A stretch of 64,000 bases of DNA, taken from assembly GCA_946614435.1 (NCBI GenBank), contig CAMOGW010000003.1:79379-143378 (forward strand). Direction: 5' to 3'. The translations under genes and the position numbers were made by a program. Below the pieces are notes generated by a model. The model was given only the letters and a program-made list of their open reading frames with translations, had not been told where the DNA came from and did no database searches. This stretch comes from an uncultured Prevotella sp. GTDB taxonomy: Bacteria > Bacteroidota > Bacteroidia > Bacteroidales > Bacteroidaceae. Shown piece by piece: positions 26,659 through 35,878 of the stretch; position 1 is the stretch's first letter, and every line of letters starts with the position of its first letter.

Positions 26659-27300
26659 TCAATTACCGAAAGAGTAGTCCTCGGGGATGGGAGCATCGCC
26701 CCAGTATTCGCTGAAATCCTGCGAGCAGGCCGGCCTGTAGTCGCACTGCCCCTCGTTGAAGATGGCTTCGGTCTTCGCCATCGCCTCTTGCTCTTTCAGG
26801 TCTTCCTCTATTTCCTCAAGAAACTGTGTCGGGTCGTAGTCGTACTTCTCAATCCACATGAAGTCGTAGAACGAACCGCTGGTCATGCTTGATATGTGCT
26901 CTCTGTGCTTGTCCCACCACGCAGCTTCGGGATGCCCCAAGGCCCGCCAGAGGTCGCTTCGTCGTCGGGAGAGCAGCTCGCACTCAGCCTCCGACACCAC
27001 GTCGGACAATCGCATCCACTCAGTGTTGAACGACACGTAGAGCCAGTCGTCCCAGTCCTTGCTCTCAATGAGTCTCTCCGTGAGTCTCCACACCTTCATG
27101 GCCCAGCGAAAGTGGCCCGTCTCGGCGCAGAGGTCGCCTATGCGCATGCCTTTCTGATATTTCCGCTTGCAGCTCTCCGCACAGCGGATGGGGTGGATTT
27201 CGCGGTTCACCAGCTCCCGGAGCAAACGCGCTTCAAGATGAGTCACGACACCATTGGGCATGCAACTGCACACCCGATAGGGGATTCTTCTTCTTGTCAT
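26659..27300 (-). CDS. Hypothetical protein, acidic C-terminus
   Basis: 213 residues from MTRRRIPYRVCSCMPNGVVT. The longer frame starting at 27327 runs into an inverted repeat and is less likely. It has four Cys in the first 50 residues (CSCM, CAESCKRK), a helical middle rich in Trp (WAMKVWRLTERL, WDDWLYVSFNTEW), and an acidic tail (FLEEIEEDLKEQE). No signal peptide or membrane helix. Not recognised. The early Cys could bind a metal. It lies alone between groEL and tmRNA. Confidence 0.65.
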   Translation of the reverse strand: MTRRRIPYRVCSCMPNGVVTHLEARLLRELVNREIHPIRCAESCKRKYQKGMRIGDLCAETGHFRWAMKVWRLTERLIESKDWDDWLYVSFNTEWMRLSDVVSEAECELLSRRRSDLWRALGHPEAAWWDKHREHISSMTSGSFYDFMWIEKYDYDPTQFLEEIEEDLKEQEAMAKTEAIFNEGQCDYRPACSQDFSEYWGDAPIPEDYSFGN

Positions 27301-27317
27301 TTTTTTTAAGAATTTTG

Positions 27318-27403
27318 AATGTAACAATGTAAAAGAACACTTTCACCAGTCACAAGCGGTGACCGATGGGAGCGGGTCATTGCTGACCCTCTGTTGTTAC
27401 ATT
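27318..27403. repeat. Inverted repeat with inner hairpin upstream of hypothetical gene
   Basis: aatgtaacaa at 27318-27327 and ttgttacatt at 27394-27403 are exact complements. Inside is a smaller hairpin gggtcattgctgaccc (27374-27389). It may be a regulatory structure or a relic of a small insertion next to the tmRNA end. Confidence 0.5.
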
Positions 27404-27447
27404 GCTTTAAAGCGGATTGTTTTAGCTATCTCATTTTAATCCTGTTT

Positions 27448-27553
27448 GTGGAGCTGGAGGGAGTCGCGCTCGACGAAGTCGCTTTGCTTGCAAAGAACCC
27501 TCACGAGGGTGAGTCTCACTTCAGCGGAACTTTAGTGGAGCTGGAGGGAGTCG
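27448..27553. repeat. 19-bp duplication of the tmRNA 3' end (attachment-site-like)
   Basis: gtggagctggagggagtcg occurs at 27448-27466 and at 27535-27553. The second copy is the real T-arm and acceptor 3' strand of the tmRNA. The first lies 87 bp downstream in the tmRNA sense and diverges right after the T-loop. tmRNA 3' ends are common integrase targets, so this is consistent with a scar of an excised element. No integrase gene is present. Confidence 0.65.
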
Positions 27554-27934
27554 AACCCTCGTCCGCACAAGGAAACCATACGCTTTCTACACGCTTATCC
27601 CAGCCTTCGTTTTCGTGTTCTGGCAAGACCTGGGCCACCAACCAGAACCTTATCTCCTAAAGCTTCATCAGTGCATCGGAGCCTACGCTGACTATTTCCG
27701 ATTTAATCTGCGCCGCTTGATCTTCGGATTCGGAACCAGATCCTTGGAGCGACGTCTCGTTTCCTCACCTTGTGAAGAAATTAAGCTCGTAATCTACTAT
27801 ACTTCGATTAAGCAGCGAGAGCATACTCATTGTTGCCAATTAATTTTCCTACAGAAGAGATTAGGGAGCCTCCCGTAGCCCAGCTCCGCGTGCTTACGTA
27901 CCATTTCGTCTTGCCGTCAAATCCAGTCAACCCC
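27536..27934 (-). ncRNA. ssrA: Transfer-messenger RNA
   Basis: Rescues stalled ribosomes and tags the unfinished protein. The 5' end GGGGTTG pairs with CAGCTCC at the 3' end as a 7-bp acceptor stem, and the discriminator is A at 27536. CCA is not encoded (the next bases read CTA). The T-arm GGGTTCGACTCCC and the early GGATTTGACGGCAAGACG are characteristic. The tag reading frame ends at 27808 and reads ...GNNEYALAA then TAA, a Bacteroidota-type ending. About 399 nt. Confidence 0.93.
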
Positions 27935-27989
27935 AGAATTTTTTGGCGGAAATGCCCCACTCGAAGTGGGCACTGGCCGTATTACAGAT

Positions 27990-27998
27990 GCAAAGATA
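27990..27998 (-). promoter_or_regulatory. -7 element of tmRNA promoter
   Basis: Minus-strand TATCTTTGC, 56 bp upstream of the mature tmRNA 5' end. Confidence 0.65.
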
Positions 27999-28041
27999 TA
28001 AACTTTTTTTGATTTGCACACTTTTTTTGCGAGAAAATATG

Positions 28042-28050
28042 TAACTTTGC
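28042..28050 (+). promoter_or_regulatory. -7 element of the polysaccharide locus promoter
   Basis: TAACTTTGC, 67 bp upstream of the Wza-like gene. It probably drives much of the locus to 39.9 kb, because the following genes are closely packed. No TTTG at the ideal spacing. Confidence 0.6.
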
Positions 28051-28117
28051 AATAAATTTAGCTTAAATGAGTTATTGATATAGCATGAAACTCAAAAAAG
28101 GAAAACTTACATTAGGA

Positions 28118-30709
28118 ATGAAAAAATACATATTATCGTTCATTATGCTGTTGTTCTGTATGGCAACAATGGCACAGTCGTCCATGACCGACGACGAAGT
28201 GATCAAGTTTGTCATCAAGGAACAGAAAGCAGGTACTTCTCAGCAGGAAATAGCCGTGAAGCTGATGGAGCACGGCGTGACCCCCGAACAGATAAAGCGC
28301 GTGCAGAAAAAGGCAGAGCGCCTGAAGAAGGAACAGGGACTGGGTGCCGTGGCTGGCAAGAACTCGGATGACGAGAATCAGGGACGCCGGCGCAGGAACA
28401 ACGGGCAGGATAAGACTTCGCAGAAGATAAAGGACGAGAAGAAGTCGCGCCGTCTGCTGACTGCCGATGAAGTGGAGAAACGAGACGAAGAGGATGCACG
28501 CCAGATAAGAGGACAGTTGGACGAATTCATGCCCGACTCGTTCGACATCTACGACCGCGAGGTGATTCGTAAGTATCTGAATGCCAAGGATGAATACGAG
28601 AAGAACTCGAAGAAGAAGATTTTCGGCCACAGTCTGTTCCAGAACGAGGAACTGACCTTTGAGCCAGCCATGAACCTTGCCACTCCCCAGAACTATGTGC
28701 TGGGTCCTGGCGACGTGCTGTTTATTGACGTGTATGGCGCTTCGCAGAAAAGCGAGGAAGTGACCGTTTCGCCCGACGGCTATGTGGTGATTGAGGACTT
28801 CGGCCCCATCCAGGTGTCAGGCCTCACGGTCGAACAGGCCAGCGCAAGAGTGCGCTCACAGTTGGGCGCACGCTATAGCAGCTCGAAAATCAGACTGTCG
28901 CTGGGACAGACGCGCACCATCACCGTCAACGTGATGGGTGAGGTGAAGACCCCCGGCTCCTACACGCTGTCGGCCTTCGCCACCGTGTTCCACGCCCTCT
29001 ACATGGCTGGCGGTCCCAACGAGATAGGTACGCTCAGAAACATCAAGGTGTATCGCAACAACCGACTGGTGACCACGGTCGATGTGTATGATTATATCCT
29101 GAACGGAAAACTGAGCGGCAATATCCGACTGGCCGACAACGACGTGATAACGGTGGGCACCTACGACTGCTTGGTGAACATCACGGGTAAGGTGAAGCGC
29201 CCCATGTACTACGAGATGAAGCGCAACGAGAGCATGAAGACCCTGATTACCTATGCAGGCGACTTTGCCAGCGATGCCTATCGCAAGTCGGTGCGCGTGG
29301 TGAGAAAAGAGGGCTCGCGCTATTCAGTCTATAACGTGGGCGAGTTCGAGCAGAGCTCGTTCCGCCTGACCGACGGCGACTCGGTGAGCGTTGACTCGGT
29401 GCTGAAGCGCTACTCCAACATGGTGGAGGTGAAGGGAGCCGTGTTCCGCCCGGGCATGTATCAGATAGGCGGACAGATCAATAGCGTGAAGAGCCTGCTT
29501 GAGCAGACCGACGGCGTGACCGAAGATGCCTTTACTGCCCATGCCGTGATGCACCGCATGCGCCCGGACCGCACGCTTGAGGTGATACCAGTCGATATCG
29601 AAGGCATCATGAATGGCATGGTGAGCGACATTCCCTTGCAGAACGAGGATGTGCTCTTCGTTCCCACTCGTCAGGATGTGCACGAGGAGCAGACCATCAC
29701 CATTCATGGCGAGGTGCAATACCCCGGAGTCTATATGTATGCAGCCAACGAGACACTTGAAGACTTCGTGCTACAGGCAGGCGGACTGAAGGAGACGGCT
29801 TCGATGGTGAATGTGTTCGTGTCGCGCAGAATCGTCAATCCTAAGGCTACGACTGCCGACAGCATCATAGGCCAGTCGTTCAACTTCGCCTTGAAGGATG
29901 GCTTCGTCATCGATGGCGAACCAGGCTTTGTGCTGCAGCCGTTCGACGAAGTGTTCGTGCGCAAGAGCCCGGGCTACAACGCTCAGCAGAACGTGCTGGT
30001 GGAAGGCGAGGTGCAGTTCGTAGGCTTCTATTCGCTGACCAAGCAGAGTGAGCGCCTGAGCGACCTGATTGCAAAGGCTGGTGGCGTGACAAGCTTCGCC
30101 TACGTGGAAGGTGCCCGTCTGGAGCGCAAGCTGAACGAGACCGAACGCATGCGCTATGAGGAATCGGTGAAGATGCAGCGCATGCAGAACGAGCAGGCCA
30201 TCATGGAGCAAGCCCTGAAGAGCGGGCGCTCGGTGAGCGAGATTCAGGCCGGCATGACCGCTTCGCAGGAGAAGTTGCAGATACCTGATACCTATCCCGT
30301 GGGCATTCACCTCGATAAGGCACTGGCCAACCCGGGCAGCGACTACGACCTGGTGCTGCGCGAAGGCGACCGCCTGATTGTGCCGTCCTACACCAATACG
30401 GTGAAGATCAACGGTGAGGTGATGTATCCCAACACCGTGAGCTATCAAGAAGGCAAGCCCGTGAGCTACTACATCAACATGGCCGGTGGCTATAGCAACA
30501 AGGCCAAGAAGCGCAAGACCTACATCATCTACATGAATGGCGACGTGGCCAAGGTGGGCTGCAACACGAAGGTGCGCCCCGGCTGCGAGATCGTGGTGCC
30601 GCAGAAAGCCACCCACCGCATGACTACGGCTGAGACCATCACCGTGGGCACGGGCATTGCCTCGATTGCCACGATGATTGCCACACTGGCCAATATCCTG
30701 AAGAAATAG
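28118..30709 (+). CDS. Wza-like polysaccharide export protein with multiple SLBB domains
   Basis: 863 residues from MKKYILSFIMLLFCMATMAQ, a signal peptide; an ATG 33 bases upstream gives a poor one. Residues about 15-160 are charged and helical, with KKAERLKKEQG and basic/acidic runs. The Poly_export domain (NYVLGPGDVLFIDVYGASQK) follows. Then come repeated SLBB/soluble ligand-binding beta-grasp units (INVMGEVKTPGSY-like, VEVKGAVFRPGMY, IHGEVQYPGVY, VEGEVQFVGFYS, INGEVMYPNTVSY). A C-terminal hydrophobic stretch (ITVGTGIASIATMIATLANI) may anchor it. It forms the outer-membrane exit for the polysaccharide made by the downstream genes and is much longer than E. coli Wza (about 380). Confidence 0.92.
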   Translation: MKKYILSFIMLLFCMATMAQSSMTDDEVIKFVIKEQKAGTSQQEIAVKLMEHGVTPEQIKRVQKKAERLKKEQGLGAVAGKNSDDENQGRRRRNNGQDKTSQKIKDEKKSRRLLTADEVEKRDEEDARQIRGQLDEFMPDSFDIYDREVIRKYLNAKDEYEKNSKKKIFGHSLFQNEELTFEPAMNLATPQNYVLGPGDVLFIDVYGASQKSEEVTVSPDGYVVIEDFGPIQVSGLTVEQASARVRSQLGARYSSSKIRLSLGQTRTITVNVMGEVKTPGSYTLSAFATVFHALYMAGGPNEIGTLRNIKVYRNNRLVTTVDVYDYILNGKLSGNIRLADNDVITVGTYDCLVNITGKVKRPMYYEMKRNESMKTLITYAGDFASDAYRKSVRVVRKEGSRYSVYNVGEFEQSSFRLTDGDSVSVDSVLKRYSNMVEVKGAVFRPGMYQIGGQINSVKSLLEQTDGVTEDAFTAHAVMHRMRPDRTLEVIPVDIEGIMNGMVSDIPLQNEDVLFVPTRQDVHEEQTITIHGEVQYPGVYMYAANETLEDFVLQAGGLKETASMVNVFVSRRIVNPKATTADSIIGQSFNFALKDGFVIDGEPGFVLQPFDEVFVRKSPGYNAQQNVLVEGEVQFVGFYSLTKQSERLSDLIAKAGGVTSFAYVEGARLERKLNETERMRYEESVKMQRMQNEQAIMEQALKSGRSVSEIQAGMTASQEKLQIPDTYPVGIHLDKALANPGSDYDLVLREGDRLIVPSYTNTVKINGEVMYPNTVSYQEGKPVSYYINMAGGYSNKAKKRKTYIIYMNGDVAKVGCNTKVRPGCEIVVPQKATHRMTTAETITVGTGIASIATMIATLANILKK

Positions 30710-30717
30710 TAACTGTC

Positions 30718-31464
30718 ATGTCCTTGTATCTCAATATAGGCAATGAAGGCTTTGCATCTGCTCGCAATGGTGAGTACGTTGACAAGTCGGGGCTGATAGC
30801 TGTCATGAATAGTACGCTCCACACCGAACGTCGTTTCAGCTGTGTGACGCGATGCCGTCGTTTCGGTAAGTCTATGGCAGCTAAAATGCTCAGTGCCTAT
30901 TATGATTGTTCATGTGATTCACGGCATCTCTTTCACGATCTGGAAATAGCGCGGCATCCAAGTTTTGAGAAATATCTGAATAATGCCGTGAACAGCACGA
31001 ACTGGCAGCAACTGATTTCTTCTATCGAGCAGTCCAGAAAGTTGATACAAGCCACTCTTGACGGCGACGAGCAAGCCGTGGCCAAGGCAATAGATGCTGC
31101 ACATGATGAAAATACAAGCATTCTTTCCTATAACAACGAGAATTCCCTGGCTTGTGTTCTCAGCATAGCATATTATTATGCTCGTAACGATTATGTCGTT
31201 GTCAGAGAATTGCCTACAGGTAAAGAATTTGCCGACTTGGTCCTTATTCCTCGTAAGCGGATAGACAAGCCTGCCATTCTCCTTGAGCTGGAATATGACA
31301 AAGCGGCAGATGCAGCTATCGGCCAGATAAAGCGTAAGGAATATGCTGGTAAGTTGAGACAGCTGACAGGCAGCGTCATACTTGTCGGCATTAATTATGA
31401 CAAAACATCTGAGAAACATACTTGTAGGTATAGAACATGTGTTAATATAAACTTTATAAATTAG
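30718..31464 (+). pseudogene. AAA-ATPase/PD-(D/E)XK protein with large internal deletion
   Basis: 248 residues, half the family length (about 510-570). The N-terminus is the usual start: GFASARNGEYVDKSGLIAVM and RCRRFGKSMAAKML (Walker A-like). Right after HPSFEKYLN the sequence jumps to the C-terminal nuclease part (WQQLISSIEQSRKLIQATLDGDE, NSLACVLSIAYYYARNDYVV, ADLVLIPRKR, AILLELEYDKAADAAIGQIK). The Walker B and sensor region are missing. The frame is intact, so the deletion is in frame, but the ATPase cannot be functional. It lies 8 bp after the Wza-like gene. A related intact gene is at 40123. Confidence 0.75.
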
Positions 31465-31503
31465 GTGTAGTAAGGTATTATCATTTTTTTTAACTCAGAA
31501 GTA

Positions 31504-32562
31504 ATGAATCAAAACAAAATAATCAACATAAATGCGGCTGTTGTTTTTAAGCTTTTATGGGCAGACCGCAGAAAAGTAAGCATTTACGCTTGCGTTGCAG
31601 GTGTGATAGGAGTGATATTGGCTTTTGGGACACCGAAAATCTATAAGTCAACAGTTATCCTTGCCCCAGAGGAATCTGGGGGTGGATTTTCGGGTAGCAT
31701 ATCATCGTTGGCCTCAATGGTGGGCATGAACATGAAGATTGGTCAGACGGGCGATGCATTGTATCCGGAAATCTATCCAGACCTGATGGGATCGACTGAT
31801 TTTATAGTCGGACTGTTTCCGATAAAAGTCAGAAGAGACAAGACTGGTGAAGAATACACTTACGGGGACTATATTCAGAATCATCAGCGCACCGCACTTC
31901 ACGAATATCCCTTTGTGTGGTTCTCCATGTTGAAAGAAAAACTTTCGTCTGACGAAGATGGTGTTGGAACCAGTCATCAGATAAATCCATTCCGACTGAC
32001 CAAGAAAGAATTTGGGGTGATGAAGGCAATAAGCAGCAAAATTAAATGTATGGTTGATAAGAAAACGAATGTAATCACCATTACGGTAGAAGATCAGGAT
32101 CCATTAATTGCTGCTACTATGGCCGATTCTGTTCAGACGCATTTGCAACATTCAATTACAGACTATCGCACGAAAAAAGCGCGAGTGGATTTGGCTTATA
32201 TGGAGAAACTGTTCGATGAAGCTCAGAAACAATACAGCATAGCCCGTAAAGAATATGCTTCGTTTGTTGATGCCAACCAGAATCTGATTCTTCAACAATA
32301 TCGCCAGAAAGCAGATGAACTGGAAAATGAACTTCAGTTGAAATTTACTATCTATCAGCAGGTTGTTGAGCAAATGCAGTTGGCAAAGGCAAAAGTTCAG
32401 GAGCGGACACCTGCGTTTACCATTGTGCAGAATGCCAGTGTACCTGTCAAGCATAGCAGTCGTCCAAAGATCGTTACGCTTGTTATTTGGATGATGTTTG
32501 GCTTCATGGTTCGTGTAGCTATGCTTGCTTGGAGAAATAAAGAAGAATTTATCGGAATTTAG
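31504..32562 (+). CDS. Wzz-type chain-length determinant protein
   Basis: 352 residues. The first membrane helix is at about 25-43 (VSIYACVAGVIGVILAFGTP), followed by the IYKSTVILAPEE strand typical of Wzz proteins. A long periplasmic part has a coiled-coil (KLFDEAQKQYSIARKEYASF...QKADELENELQLKF). The PVKHSSRPK motif precedes the second helix (IVTLVIWMMFGFMVRVAMLA). It controls the length of the polymer made by the Wzy domain of the next gene, in the inner membrane. There is no kinase domain. Confidence 0.9.
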   Translation: MNQNKIININAAVVFKLLWADRRKVSIYACVAGVIGVILAFGTPKIYKSTVILAPEESGGGFSGSISSLASMVGMNMKIGQTGDALYPEIYPDLMGSTDFIVGLFPIKVRRDKTGEEYTYGDYIQNHQRTALHEYPFVWFSMLKEKLSSDEDGVGTSHQINPFRLTKKEFGVMKAISSKIKCMVDKKTNVITITVEDQDPLIAATMADSVQTHLQHSITDYRTKKARVDLAYMEKLFDEAQKQYSIARKEYASFVDANQNLILQQYRQKADELENELQLKFTIYQQVVEQMQLAKAKVQERTPAFTIVQNASVPVKHSSRPKIVTLVIWMMFGFMVRVAMLAWRNKEEFIGI

Positions 32563-32577
32563 CACACTTGTTGAGTC

Positions 32578-34566
32578 TTGAGAAAGCATCCTTATATTGT
32601 TGTTACAGTCGTTGCTACGCTACTGGCCGTAGTGGTATGGTTGTGTGTGCCTAAAAAATATACGGCAATTACAAAGATAAGTGATGAATATAAAGAAGTG
32701 GATTTGGTAATCGGTCTTGATATCTATAGTGCAAGAGTGAAAAACGCTTTTGGCAGTGCAAACCTTGGAATGAATAATATCGAAACGTATTGCCAAACCA
32801 TCAAGACAAATGACTTTGCGCGTTTTATTTCTCATGTTCAAGTGCCGGGCAAAGGAATGTCTTATGGGCAGTATCTTGGGGAAAAGGATACGATAGGGGC
32901 AGTAAAGGAAAATATGGCCTATATCATCAATAATAAGCAACAGACATTGCAGATAGGCTTTTCAGACAAGGATGCCTTGGTCGCTTCTCAGATGTTGGAT
33001 AGCGTTACAGCCCATCTGCAGAATATGATCACAAACTATAGAAGAACCATCGATGAGCACGTTCTAACTGGTGTGGAACAGGAATTGGCAGTGTCTAAGA
33101 CGATACTTGACGAGGCAGAAAAGGCTTATTACCTCTTTGCCGATTCTCATCAGGACCTGAAGAATGTTTATGAAGAACAAAAAATAAAGGCTTTAGAAAA
33201 CGAACTGAAATTGGCTCGTAACCATTATCTGTCCCGGATGAATCAGTATGTTCGCCATCAGTCACTTTTGAGTAAGACATACTCCTCTTTCGCAGTGGTT
33301 CAGGCCAATGTCTTACCTCAGGCCCCCAATACCTATCTCTTTCCTTACATTCTGAGCTTTGTTCTCATAGCCCTTGCCTTGACAAAGGGTGTCAAGCTTT
33401 ATAGGGACAAACGTGCCAAAGGGGTTAGCATAGAGTGGGGCGGTGCTTTCTCGCCGTGGACGATAACCATCTCTGTATGGGGTGGTATGATGGGGCTGTT
33501 TTTTCTCTCAGGCGACATTCTTTATCCATTGACAGAACAGTTCTATTATTCTGTGGCGTTATGGATAACGATACTGGTCGTTACGTCCTTTGTCACCTTC
33601 AACCTTCTGGAACATAGGACGCAACCTCTGCCATTGGATGGTGTTAAAGTAAACAAGGCATTTTTTTATTTCCTTTTCGTTGTTGCAGTGGTTCTGAGTC
33701 CGATGTATATGTATAAAGTTTGGCAGACCATATCTTCCTTCGACTCAGACGATATGCTGAAAAATGCACGTATTCTGGCTGTATATGGAGAGGGACAGGG
33801 CATACTGAACTATGCTATTGTGATAGCCCAGTCGTTGATGCTTGTAGCATTATGGCGATACCCTAAGATACCCTGGTGGCAGTTGGTAATCATCATTGTC
33901 TGCTGCATCATCAACTCTATAGCAATCATGGAGAAAGGCTCTACATTCCTTGTACTGCTATGTAGTATGTATGTGCTTTTTGAGCGGAAAGTCATAAAAA
34001 TGCGTACTATCTTGTTTAGCGGTGTCTTAGTCGTTGTTCTGTTCTATTTTGTCAATCTAATGCGTGAGGGCGAGGATTCAGACTATTTTCAGAATGAGAC
34101 GCTACTGGACTTCATTGGTATGTACATCATGTCTCCCCCTGTGGCTTATAGTCGCATAGTGCAGGAAATCGGTTCCCAGTTTGGCACCAATACTTTCGAG
34201 ACCATCTATCTGTTCCTTGACAGATTCGGTATTGGCAATTTTGAAGTGCATGAGAAGACACAGGAGTTTGTGTATGTCCCTATATCAACCAATGTATATA
34301 CCATCATGCAGCCCTTCTTCCGCGACTTTGGCTACTGGGGAGTAGCTTTCTTTGCATGGATCTATGGAGTGCTGTCGGGAGTACTTTACCGCTATTCCTG
34401 CAATGGCAACGTGTTCTGCATCTGCATATACACCTATATGGTTGAGGTTCTTGTGTTGCAATTCTATCAGGAGAATCTGTTCCTTTCAACGGTGTTCGTC
34501 TTGCAATTAGTGTTCTTTGTGTTCCTGTTAACTCAAGATAAAATAAAATTGTCTTATGTCCGATAA
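32578..34566 (+). CDS. Fusion of Wzz-like domain and O-antigen/capsule polymerase (Wzy-like)
   Basis: 662 residues in one uninterrupted frame. Residues 1-275 repeat the Wzz layout: an N-terminal helix (PYIVVTVVATLLAVVVWLCV), KKYTAITKIS strand, coiled-coil (EQELAVSKTILDEAEKAYYL...KIKALENELKLA), and a second helix at 251-272 after LPQAPNTYLFP. From about residue 290 there are roughly ten membrane helices with a large periplasmic loop (MREGEDSDYFQNETLLDFIG, GSQFGTNTFETIYLFLDRFG, FFRDFGYWGVAFFAW), as in oligosaccharide repeat-unit polymerases. The only available start is TTG at 32578, 15 bp after the previous stop and one codon after an in-frame TGA. It probably couples polymerisation and length control. 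Confidence 0.8.
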   Translation: MRKHPYIVVTVVATLLAVVVWLCVPKKYTAITKISDEYKEVDLVIGLDIYSARVKNAFGSANLGMNNIETYCQTIKTNDFARFISHVQVPGKGMSYGQYLGEKDTIGAVKENMAYIINNKQQTLQIGFSDKDALVASQMLDSVTAHLQNMITNYRRTIDEHVLTGVEQELAVSKTILDEAEKAYYLFADSHQDLKNVYEEQKIKALENELKLARNHYLSRMNQYVRHQSLLSKTYSSFAVVQANVLPQAPNTYLFPYILSFVLIALALTKGVKLYRDKRAKGVSIEWGGAFSPWTITISVWGGMMGLFFLSGDILYPLTEQFYYSVALWITILVVTSFVTFNLLEHRTQPLPLDGVKVNKAFFYFLFVVAVVLSPMYMYKVWQTISSFDSDDMLKNARILAVYGEGQGILNYAIVIAQSLMLVALWRYPKIPWWQLVIIIVCCIINSIAIMEKGSTFLVLLCSMYVLFERKVIKMRTILFSGVLVVVLFYFVNLMREGEDSDYFQNETLLDFIGMYIMSPPVAYSRIVQEIGSQFGTNTFETIYLFLDRFGIGNFEVHEKTQEFVYVPISTNVYTIMQPFFRDFGYWGVAFFAWIYGVLSGVLYRYSCNGNVFCICIYTYMVEVLVLQFYQENLFLSTVFVLQLVFFVFLLTQDKIKLSYVR

Positions 34567-35878
34567 AAGTCAAGAAAGGTCCTTCCTGTTAAGGAAGAAT
34601 ATCTTCGCATCATTCTTGCTCAAAGGATGGTCGGCAGGAGTTCAGTTGCTGCTTGTCCCGCTTACAATAGCATGTCTTGGAAATTATGTCAATGGTCTTT
34701 GGATGGTGATAGCCTCTATGCTGATGTGGATAGACAATTGTGACATTGGGCTGGGCAACGGACTTCGTAACTGTCTGGCAGAATCGGTAGCAGCAGGCGA
34801 TGAAAAAGGGTGCAAGCAATATGTTTCCACAGCATTCATCATGCTCACTTTTGTGATGGGCATTTTGATCTTGATTGCCACGGTTATTCTACTGAATATC
34901 AATGTTTATGGAATCCTTCACATTGATGCAACTCGCGTGTCTGGCTTTACGGAAGTGTTGATTGCTTCTGTGATTGTAACGTGTGCTACGTTCATATTCA
35001 AGCTGACGGGAAACGTGTATCTGGGTCTTCAACTTCCAGCCATCAATAATTTGATTGTAACTTTAGGACAAACCTTAACCCTATGTGTCGTTGCAGTACA
35101 ATATTACATGGCCTGCCATAGCCTGCTATATGTGGCATTGGCTTATACACTCTCTCCGCTTTTAGTAAACATCATTGCATTTTATTATACATTTGGTAAG
35201 CAATATCCTTGTTTCAGACCATCCATTGCCGATTTTGACAAGGGAAAGGTGCATAGTCTGTTGAATCTCGGAGTGAAATTCTTCATCATACAGATTGCCG
35301 GTATTGTTCTTTTCATGTCGAGTAGTATCATTATTTCCCATTTGTTTAGTCCTGACGCAGTAACTCCCTATCAAGTGGCCTACCGCCTTTTCAGTCTCTC
35401 GCTGGTAGTGTTTATGCTTGTTGTCACACCTTTTTGGTCGGCAACGACTGATGCATACAAAAGGGGCGACTATGCTTGGATTAGGACTTCGCAATTGAAG
35501 CTGAGAATGATTCTTGTTGGCATCGCAATTATTCTTTTCTTGATGGTAGTCACGTCAAAATGGATTTATAGAATTTGGGTAGGCGATATGGTTGACGTAC
35601 CTTTCACTCTTTCGCTTTACATGGCAATCTATCTTTTCGAAATTATATTCAGCCAAGCCTATTCTTTCTTGCTGAATGGCATGGGGGTGCTGAATCTTCA
35701 ACTCATAATGACCAGTCTCGCAGCATTGCTTTTTGTGCCGCTTGCCATGTTGATAGGTGGTCGTTTGGGCATTGAGGGTATTTGTATTGCTCTGATTATT
35801 GTGAATTTTCCGGGAACCGTGGCCAATGTCTTACAGTTTAATCATGTATTGTCATCATGTCAGAAACAAACTGCATAG
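34556..35878 (+). CDS. Wzx-type polysaccharide flippase
   Basis: 440 residues, twelve or more predicted membrane helices, MATE/PST superfamily. The N-terminal ASFLLKGWSAGVQLLLVPLT and WMVIASMLMWIDNCDIGLGNGLRN resemble polysaccharide-biosynthesis membrane proteins. It moves undecaprenyl-linked repeat units to the periplasm for the Wzy domain. Its ATG overlaps the polymerase stop by 11 bp, and its own end overlaps the next gene by 22 bp. Confidence 0.92.
   Translation: MSDKSQERSFLLRKNIFASFLLKGWSAGVQLLLVPLTIACLGNYVNGLWMVIASMLMWIDNCDIGLGNGLRNCLAESVAAGDEKGCKQYVSTAFIMLTFVMGILILIATVILLNINVYGILHIDATRVSGFTEVLIASVIVTCATFIFKLTGNVYLGLQLPAINNLIVTLGQTLTLCVVAVQYYMACHSLLYVALAYTLSPLLVNIIAFYYTFGKQYPCFRPSIADFDKGKVHSLLNLGVKFFIIQIAGIVLFMSSSIIISHLFSPDAVTPYQVAYRLFSLSLVVFMLVVTPFWSATTDAYKRGDYAWIRTSQLKLRMILVGIAIILFLMVVTSKWIYRIWVGDMVDVPFTLSLYMAIYLFEIIFSQAYSFLLNGMGVLNLQLIMTSLAALLFVPLAMLIGGRLGIEGICIALIIVNFPGTVANVLQFNHVLSSCQKQTA

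Noticed and set aside
27394..28012. Several short open frames between 27394 and 28012
   Set aside because: They lie across the tmRNA and its 3' duplication, which explain the sequence.
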